64,000 nucleotides of DNA from positions 79,409 to 143,408 of the forward strand of contig MNCI01004504.1 in assembly GCA_015680685.1 (NCBI GenBank), given 5' to 3'. The notes beneath the pieces are model-generated. The model worked only from the letters and a program-made list of their open reading frames with translations. It did no database searches and was not told the origin of the DNA. Below, piece by piece: positions 56,263 to 64,000 of the stretch (its first letter is position 1; every line of letters begins with the position of its first letter). This DNA is from Gnetum montanum (lineage: Eukaryota; Streptophyta; Gnetopsida; Gnetales; Gnetaceae). Made by a program: the position numbers and the translations under genes.

Positions 56263-56267
56263 CATCA

Positions 56268-57370
56268 ACATCCTTCACAAAAAATACTTGTTAATGCCAC
56301 ATGTCATAATCCACATAAAAACTGCTTAATATCAAGATATAAAATCCAAAGAAATTTTCATCAATCCAAAACTATATTCACATTCATTCTTTCAAATATT
56401 TATATGTAACAAAGTATAATTATACATGACAACTTTCCTATACAATTACATATTGTAACACCCTATTAACCAAGATTAGTCTAGAAAGGTATTAATTAGA
56501 TAAAAACCAAAATATGTGAAAAAAAAATCATTACTTAATAAAACTAAAATAAATTTAAGGAAAATTTAAGAAAGAAAATTAGTAGGAATCCATAAAAACA
56601 AACGTATGGAACAAGAAAAACATAATAGTAAAACATTATAAAAGATTACAGTGATAATAGTTCCTAATTGTTCTATGCATATGAAACTTAACTTCAATAC
56701 TAAGAAAATTAGGACAAATCCTTATCCCCCAGTCCAAAAATCCATGAATAAATATCATAAAATCATAGTGAAATAAAATATAGAAATTTCCAAGAAATTC
56801 CATAATATCCAATAGCATTAAAAGGCATTAGGCTCTAACATCAGCAAAATATTCCAAAGAACAAACTAAAAATTACCAACACTGCATTAGTAAATGTTCA
56901 AATCCATCTTAGACCTACACCAAACATACACAAAATATAATTACAATTCTCAAAACAATTACATAGTACATAAATTCCAACTAAACATTATCACATAAAA
57001 TCAAACAACTAATACTAGAAACATAATAATGAAACTAAACTAATGATCCAAATCTAAGATCTATTCATCAACTTCTTCTTCTAATTCCTCCTTATCAAAA
57101 CTAATAAAATCACCAAGGCACAAAAATTTTAAAGAAAAAAATTAGTTCTAAAAATGAGTACAATAAATAAGCTAAAAAAATGCTCCCTTATAGGTCTAGT
57201 TGAAGGTATGATCAAGAACAAGGAACAACTACAAACAAAGAGTTAGCATGTAAAAAAACTCATAAAAATTTCAAATAAAAAATAATAAACTAAATAATTA
57301 ATTAAACTAACAAATTAAAAACTCTACCACCACTCATTACACCTAGAAAATGAAGCAAATGAACAAATGG
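56268..57370. other. No gene seen
   Basis: AT-rich sequence right of copy D. ACATC at 56268-56272 may be its target duplication. Only small chance frames. Confidence 0.5.
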
Positions 57371-57560
57371 TACTTACCAACCAATGTTACCTATATAAGT
57401 ACCTATTGAGAAATGCTTCCAACATAGTTACCTCAAATATAAATGATACTCACATACCAATGCTACTCATGTAAGTATCAACACTCACAAACCAATCCTA
57501 CATGTGTAAGTACCTATCTCATCACTAAGAAATGCTTCCTACATAGTCACTACAAAGGCT
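57371..57560. repeat. Short imperfect repeats (ACCAATGCTAC / AGTACCTAT / AGAAATGCTTCC)
   Basis: ACCAATGTTACC at 57381, ACCAATGCTACT near 57456 and ACCAATCCTACA near 57491, each followed by GTAAGTA; GAGAAATGCTTCCAACATAGT near 57409 and AAGAAATGCTTCCTACATAGT near 57526. A compound minisatellite-like patch of two to three units. Confidence 0.6.
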
Positions 57561-60500
57561 GTTAACATTGCTAACACAAAATCGAATCCAAAGCCAAATG
57601 ATCAAATATCAAATATACAAACATAATAATTACCTAGGTGGTGGGAAGACATTTAAATAATTTAAGAAGATAAAAATTTCAAAGACCAAGATTTATGTTG
57701 CCAAAATAAATATTTGAAGATGTCAAACAAAAGACTAAAGCTAAAATATAGGGTCTCATGTATATCTAAAAAATTTAGAAAAATGTCAAATAGGAATTCA
57801 AAGCATCTAGGGAGAAAACTAGACTACTATAAATGCTAAAATATAACTAGTTGTGGTTTCTAAGTTTTCAAGCATTTTGGGAAGCCCTATACACTATTTT
57901 CTTCATCATTTTCTCAATTTTGGGAATCACTTTATAAAAGTTACTTAGTTTTTTGTGTTGAATCTACTGAAGTCATCAAAACTCAACATGACCTATGTCA
58001 TGACCTCTCTATGGGGTCACGATGGATCAAGAATGGTACCTCATGATTTTTTCCAATAAGACAAACAAATTTCTCTTCTAGGCCATTAGCATCTAGTATT
58101 GTTTAAAAAAGGTAGTTTGAAACCTTAGTTTTATAGCTAAAAAGTTTAGTGAAATAAGAACAAAGACAAAACATGATCAAATGATGTCAAAACGTTGTCG
58201 AACTTAGTTAAAAAGTTAACTACTATCCTCTTCATGATAATAATTCTTAGAAATAGCCAAAAATGAAAAAAAAATTAACAAAATATGTAGATGCGAAAAT
58301 CAAGCATTTCATCAACGAGTTACTAAAAAAATGAAAAAAAAATAACAAAATATGTAGATGTGAAAAAACATATGCACGTGAATCAAAAATAACAAAACTC
58401 ATTAAATTGAGCAAAAGCATTAAATTACCTTACCTAACTAATAGCGTTGTAGAAGAAAACCCTCACATGGTTAAGATCTCTAAAACAAGCTCCAAATTTT
58501 AGGCAAGCAGCAAGTCAACAATGAGATCTAAGCAAAATCTAAAGTTAGATTTAAAACTAAGGCTTACCAAAGGTCTTGGTTGACAATGCAAATCTAAATC
58601 TAGCTTCTTTCCAATCTCTTAGTATCTCCCTCTTTGATTTTATCGCCCAGATGTTAGCTATGCAAATGGATGATCTCAAATGGAACAATTGACAAGTATA
58701 TATGCTCACAAGGATAAAGCAACATTGGGGAAAAAGGGTAATCTAATAGGAAACCAAAAATAAAAGAAATTCTAATTCTAAAAATAGTTTTAAATATTTT
58801 TCTAACATGAGTTTATGCCTAGCACGAGCCTAATGAACACTCCCTAAGGGTAAGCTTGTAGTTACCTCTAAGCCCAAGCTAATAGCCATGTCTAAGCCCA
58901 ACCAATAACAAATTCTAAGGTCAAAACATAACTAGTGAAGTGACTAAATTAAGGCCCTCTACAACATAAGATAAAAGAAAAATTAAGAACTATAAATAGA
59001 ATACATAAACATTAATTTATTAAAAAAAAAGGCAACTAAGCAAAGCATACGACAAACCAAAGTAATACCCCCTCTGCCAATGACCCATCTAGTATCTAAT
59101 ACCTACTAACTCAAAATTCCAACAAAAGGGATTAATGTACATATGCTAAATTAAAAGAGAAACCTAAAATACTAAAAATATAAAATATATTTAAAAAGTA
59201 AAAATACTAAGAGGGAAATAGAACTAAAATAAAATAAAAAGGAAAAATAAAACATGAAAACACAATTAAAAAGAAGATAGCAAGGTACATAACTCAAACT
59301 CTTACATCCCATCTAGATACCGTATGTATGGCTATTCAATTATGATTTATGTCTTGGTGGGTTATCAAGACAAGTTAGTTTAGTATGATTACACTTTGGA
59401 TGTTATGAGGCTTTCATCTTTATGTTATGATTATGATGTCTTTACATACTTAACTAACATGATTATGTACACTAGCCCTATGTGATGTGTTAAATAGGTG
59501 ATGTTACTGGTAGGGATGTTGGATTGGTGTACAAGGATTCCATAGGTTATTATGCACTGGAAGTGCAAGGTACTAGTTAGGTAGGGATAAATGAAAATAA
59601 ATTTATAAAAAACAAATTGTTAAAAAAAGTAAAAGAAAAAAATGTTAAATGAGTTATACACATGACATGAGACACGTGGAAAATAAAAAGAAGCTCATCT
59701 TTGTTTTTCTATTTTTTATTTTTTTTATAAAAGCATAGGCTAGAACGTTGTTTTTTTTTTTCCTCCCATTGCCCTGCTTACCCATAGAAATTGGGTTTTG
59801 GATTTCTATTTTTTTTTCTTCTAAGAAAATAAAAATGAATGGGAGCCTATTTTTTTACCTTCATTTTTCTTTCATGCCTTCATCTTTTCTACACTTTTTC
59901 TAAATTTCAAGCTTCATGGTTTCATTTTTCTAGAGTTGGGGTTGTTGCTATTATATCTATGTGGATGAGGAACTTGTTTGGAGCGAAAAAAAGTCCTACC
60001 AACTTTTTAAGTATTTCCTTCTTGTTTTGAACTTTCTACCATAACAATTTTAATTAGTGGGTTTTCTTTTTTTTACCTTTTTCTTGTATTTTTATGCTAG
60101 ATTAGGGTATATGATCATGTGATGTGGGCATGTGGGATGGACAGGTAAAAGATTGAGCTTGGACATGTTATTTTGCATATTTCTCAAAATTGTACAATTT
60201 TGATTACAAATTGTTTATTAACATATATATATGTGATGTATAGTGTGATGTGGACTTGTGAAATATGATATGTGATGTTAATGCAATTGGTATGGTTGGA
60301 ATAATATATTTTAGGGGCCTATTGTGGCATAGAAGTTCTAGGAGCTTCAATCATCATTGGTGATAATTAAATATTATTAATTATTATTATTTTCATCAAA
60401 CTTTGAACATACATAACTTTTCTTCAAGAGTCTAATTTAGGTGAAATTAGTATCATTGGGATCATCATTGGGAAGTACCTTCTAATTGTGAACTTGGTTT

Positions 60501-60827
60501 TCTCTTTGGGCATATATCATTTTTGAGGTTATTATAATGGTCATTTTTGTGGAATTACATGTAGTTTAAGAAATATGGTTGTAGTGCAAAATTTTATTTG
60601 TCGAATCATGGTATTTTTTTCATGGAATGAATGTGACTGTTCGGTATGGATATATGTGGTTATGTTATGTTTTTTTGAAGGTGTTGTGCTTATGACATGT
60701 ATTGGCTTAATGTAGCTAGGATTTATACATGTCTTTGTGATAATGCTTGTGGCGATCATTGGCAGGTGGTCCTAGCATGAGGGTGTGGACCAATTGGTGA
60801 TGAGACACCCTAGAGGTAGTATGGAGT
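57561..60827. other. No gene seen; one 66-70 bp duplication
   Basis: AT-rich DNA. About 58260-58370 contains a duplicated unit with AACAAAATATGTAGATG (58281 and about 58347). 59690-59880 is T-rich with no clear frame: a 63-codon plus-strand frame at 59839-60030 (Phe-rich) is not convincing. Around 60300-60820 the sequence (for example GGGGCCTATTGTGGCATAG) could be degraded LTR, but I find no ends. The five bases before copy E are GGAGT. Confidence 0.45.
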
Positions 60828-61675
60828 TGATGAGTCACGATATTGGAACCGTGATATTGCATCCACGATATCGGGTACTTGATATCAGAGCCTTCCAAGC
60901 AATATTGGACATCCGATATCGGGGCCTATCTTGTCGCCTATAAATAAGAGGTAGGCACACTTGGTTTGGCAATAGTTGGTTAATTAGTCTTAGTCCCTTA
61001 CCTGAACTCTTGCCTTTTTCCCTTATCAAAGTTAGAATTATTTCTGAGTGCCCACAATAGGAGTCATAAAGCGAACGGATCTTTATTCAAGCATTGTGTA
61101 CCTGAGCACACCTTGTGGCCAGAAATAAAAATGAAATTTGTGATAAACCTTGCAGTATTCAGAATTGCTTATTTAATGTTATTTACAGTTATTTAATGCT
61201 TTCCTTAGTTAATTAATGTTCTCCCTCTCTTCTTGTTAACTCCCCCAAGTAAGCACACTCAATACGACCACTTTGAGCATGCGTGGAACACTTGGTAACC
61301 CAGCAACGATTAGCATTTGGAATCCCATTAGTGTTGTACTAGTTTAGGATGTGTACAGAAAGTGGAAATGGATGCTGGTGTTAGGACTAGTTAGAGCATA
61401 GTTTATTAGTTAAATTAAATTGGTTACTTAATTAGTTCATTTCTCCCTTTGTAGCACTAGGACATAAAACATAAATATATATATATAAATCATATACCTC
61501 AAGTTTACTTAACCATAGAAATGTGCTATACAAGTAAGCTTGGGAAGACAATGATTGACTAACCCATCTAGGTTTTGTAAAGGTGCATAAGCACTTAGTC
61601 CTTGGAATTCAACCGAATCGTGCATGTACGCTCATATTCATATGGTTGAGCATAGGGATACCTTGCCACTCATCA
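60828..61675 (+). repeat. 5' LTR of copy E
   Basis: Starts TGATGAGTCACGATATTGG, TATAAATA at 60939-60946, AATAAA near 61123 (GAAATAAAAATG), ends GCCACTCATCA. Closest to copy B by the AATTAGTCTTAGTCCCTTACC segment in the middle. Confidence 0.92.
60836..60946 (+). promoter_or_regulatory. U3 palindrome cluster and TATA box, copy E
   Basis: About six cores, CGATATTGG, TGATATTGC, CGATATCGG, TGATATCAG, CAATATTGG, CGATATCGG, lie between the LTR start and TATAAATA at 60939. Two are perfect CGATATCG. Confidence 0.68.
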
Positions 61676-61676
61676 T

Positions 61677-61694
61677 TGGCACAGTTGCTGGGGA
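61677..61694 (+). other. Primer-binding site, tRNA-Asp type (copy E)
   Basis: TGGCACAGTTGCTGGGGA, one base after the LTR, matches the intact form at 15 of 18 positions; two of the three differences are transitions. Confidence 0.8.
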
Positions 61695-61813
61695 CTTTGC
61701 TAGTTGTGCGCTAGCTAGAACTTAGGAAATCTTCACATTGTTGGAATGAACCCTTAGGGTTGGTTATCTTACAATTAGTGAAACGAAAAGTATTGCACAT
61801 TGAATAGACAATT

Positions 61814-64000
61814 ATGTCTCCTTCTTCTTATGAGAGTGTTTCACTGCCTAGGTTCAATACAAGGAACAATCGGAGGCATAGTATACATGATAATCTACCA
61901 ATCCCTCAATAGTTTTGTGTGCTATACATTCATCCTGATGAGTATATACCAAACTATACCTTTATCCTCCACCAGGATGAACAACTTCATTGGCATGATT
62001 TAGAAGGTAACATAGTGTTACCTCCCGATCACTCAATCCCAAGCATGCTCCTTCGTGATCTCACACGAATTGGTATGCAACACTTACATGCAAAGTACAT
62101 TGTGCATGATCATGACTTGAGAGAGTATCAACCCATAGAGGCACAACGTCAAAGGAATATACAATAGGAGAGATGTCATGAATCCATGAAGGGCAAGTTT
62201 TCTTACAATGTCTCACATGTCATAAGTGAAAATGAGGGAGGTGAACCTACCTCAGGAGGTCTCCCACACAATGATGTTCCTCCCATTGACTTCGGTCAAG
62301 GGGTTGTGTATCAGAATCTTCACTCAACTATCCATAACCCGGATTTTGGTACTGACAGACACAAAGGGTCTAAAAAAGGAACACGAACAGATGACAAAGA
62401 TGGACATTCTAATTGTAACTGCGATCAAGGTCACGACCACTGAAGAGAAGGAAGCAGGCACCATCATGGTGACACTCCTCCTTCTTCTTCACCTTCATCA
62501 TCTCCTTTACCCTCTCCTTCAAGATTTGGACACAATCATAAGGAAAATGACCCTAAGGAAAATGGTAAGTGAAACAGGAATCATAGACAAAGTAGCCGAG
62601 AAAGGGGAAGAGGGCATTCTAGAGAAACTCATCATGAGAGGAGGGAGAGTAGGGAACAAAATAGGCATCATAGACACCATAGCCAGTACAATCACGATAA
62701 ACCCCTACTCACTACCAGAAGTATGCTAGATATAACTGAAGTTGTTAGAATCCCAACAAGGCACAAAAAAGATAGTAGGATCAAAAGATTAGACATGAAC
62801 AATATCCCACGATTTGAAGGGGGATACAATGCAATCCTCAAAATCATTTGCAAGAATTTCATGATGCATGTGCCTTGCAAAACATAGAAAATGAGTGGCA
62901 CAAACTCAAGTTGTTTCCACGAACACTGATCAAGAAAGTGAAAAGCTGGTACCAGTCCTTAGAACCAGAATCCATTCACTGATGGAGTACCATGTTAGAA
63001 CTATTCAATGAGTAGTATCAAACATACTCCTGAGTGTCCAACCTATGAAAGCAAATCCAAGGATGGAAATAAGGAGGACATGAACCCTTGGATGTTTCCA
63101 TGGGCTAATATTATGCACTATTACATCATTGCCCATGCCATGGTTACTCACAAAGGAAATAAATATGTCATCTCGTAGATGGGCTTAGGCATGAAACACA
63201 AAGAACCCTTGGGACTTATGCCCAAGGAAGGCTATCCGAGCTTAGGGCCCATTAAGTACAAAGATTATTGGAGCAAGTTGCTAAAGAGGACAATGAGTTA
63301 AGAAAAAGAGAGAGTATGGAAGAATATAATAGAGATCCTTTCCTCTGAAAGAAAGGAGTTATATTTTTTAAGGATCAAGAAGAGTCACCACTTGAAGAGA
63401 TGGTGAATAGGAAAACCTTGCCTATTCAAAAACTTGCATCGGAAGTATCGAAAAAGGTGGATCAAACATGGGACTCCCTAGATAATAGATTTCAAACACT
63501 ACTCAAAATAGTAGAGGAGTCTAGAAAGGAAGGTAGTGATCAAAAAAGGAGAAAAAAGAGAGAAGTTGAATATGCACATAACAAAGGTAAGGGTAAAATT
63601 TCCATCATCAAAGAGGTTGTGAATTCGGATACAGACAATGACGGTGGATGTGAGATATTCCAATATGACCATCCTAAGGAATGTTTCCCTATAATCTCAC
63701 ACCTATAGGAGTCTAGGGTGTATGCACTCAACCCATGATAAAACAAAAGGCAAACACCCTGAAGGTTACCTTATCCCCAAGGTAACTCAAGGCAATTTTA
63801 CCAACCCTTGATGTATTATCCAAGTGGAACTCCACCACAACCAAATGAGAAATATCAATAGTGGCAACACCCACAATCATGGGGAATGCCACCACCACAT
63901 CAATAGTACCCTTACCGTCAACCCAACCCATATGGATACTACATGCAGCAGCCAATCTCTCCATGTGACTCTCCTAGTCACATTACTCCCCAACCTCACT
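61814..64000 (+). pseudogene. gag of copy E (disrupted, incomplete)
   Basis: ATG at 61814 (MSPSSYESVSLPRFNTRNNR). N-terminal blocks FCVLYIHPDEYIPNYTFILH and WHDLEGNIVLPPDHSIPSML are clear, with a stop between them. An Arg/His/Ser-rich segment follows: REGSRHHHGD, SSPSSSPLPSPS, then SSRERGRGHSRETHHERRES. The core starts NNIPRFEGGYN at about 62800 and is broken by a frameshift near 62830. 63400-63708 carries MVNRKTLPIQKLASEVSKKV, a coiled-coil-like segment and CEIFQYDHPKECFP (second Cys lost). The linker follows to the window end. Function as in other Ty3/gypsy gag: particle formation and RNA binding. Confidence 0.85.

Larger units (their letters stand above)
47602..56267 (-). mobile_element. 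Athila-like Ty3/gypsy retrotransposon, TGATGAG family, copy D (5' truncated)
   Basis: 8666 bp on the minus strand: 3' LTR 47602-48551, polypurine tract, post-integrase region with a sequence gap, integrase, RNase H, RT, protease, gag. On the right, homology to gag stops near 56262, and CTCATCA (56261-56267), the complement of an LTR start, follows at once. The 5' LTR body, primer site and gag start are missing. ACATT at the left and ACATC at the right could be the target duplication with one change. Coding blocks are the best preserved of the family here, including DSGS in the protease. Confidence 0.9.
60828..64000 (+). mobile_element. Athila-like Ty3/gypsy retrotransposon, TGATGAG family, copy E (cut by window end)
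   Basis: 5' LTR 60828-61675, primer site 61677-61694 and gag to the end of the window, in the same arrangement as copies B and C. The 3' part lies to the right of the window, so neither the target duplication (left GGAGT) nor its completeness can be judged. Confidence 0.92.

Noticed and set aside
59839-60030. 63-codon Phe-rich plus-strand frame as a small protein
   Set aside because: It comes from a T-rich tract and nothing else supports coding.

Overview
The window looks like repeat-rich, AT-rich intergenic DNA from a large land-plant nuclear genome. I see no host protein-coding gene, no tRNA or rRNA gene and no CRISPR array. Almost everything recognisable is LTR retrotransposon: at least four copies of one Athila-like Ty3/gypsy family (called here the TGATGAG family, after its LTR ends), a Ty1/copia element and relics of several other Ty3/gypsy lineages, mostly broken by stops and frameshifts. 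The plant assignment rests on the Athila-type pol, the tRNA-Asp-type primer site, the chromodomain-bearing gypsy ends and C-to-T/G-to-A decay. I cannot name the species. A 205-base N run shows that this is a draft assembly.

Layout. 1-381 is the tail of a TGATGAG-family LTR. 860-1415 and 7004-7600 hold minus-strand relics (RT; protease and gag tail) of an old gypsy element. Between them, 2188-5813 holds an inverted arrangement of chromovirus ends: LTR and chromodomain on the minus strand, then chromodomain and LTR on the plus strand, then a second LTR in tandem. 9.3-10.2 kb carries two degenerate short-repeat blocks. 12.6-15.3 kb is a minus-strand Tekay/Del-like pol relic, followed by a 104-bp tandem repeat. 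17246-26501 is TGATGAG copy B (plus strand, two LTRs). 26.7-47.2 kb is a nest: a minus-strand gypsy element (F; gag, protease and RT on the right, RNase H and integrase on the left) is split by a minus-strand copia element (G), and one LTR of G is split by TGATGAG copy C (33651-43360, plus strand, perfect 5-bp target duplication TGAGG). 47602-56267 is copy D (minus strand), which keeps its 3' LTR but has lost nearly all of its 5' LTR. 56.3-60.8 kb shows no gene. 60828-64000 is the 5' LTR and gag of copy E, cut by the window end.

How the TGATGAG family works, as far as can be read: the LTR promoter has a conserved TATAAATA box preceded by several GCGATATCGC-type palindromes; the primer site matches tRNA-Asp; gag carries an Arg/His/Ser-rich segment, a Retrotrans_gag core and a short Cys-His motif; pol runs protease, RT, RNase H, integrase. 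After pol come 1.3 to 2 kb that are not usual pol sequence. They include a Phe-rich hydrophobic frame overlapping the pol stop and a second small frame with a membrane-like segment. These two frames are the nearest thing here to an undescribed system. The copies read here are too damaged to be active, so they are best treated as fossils of what the family encodes.
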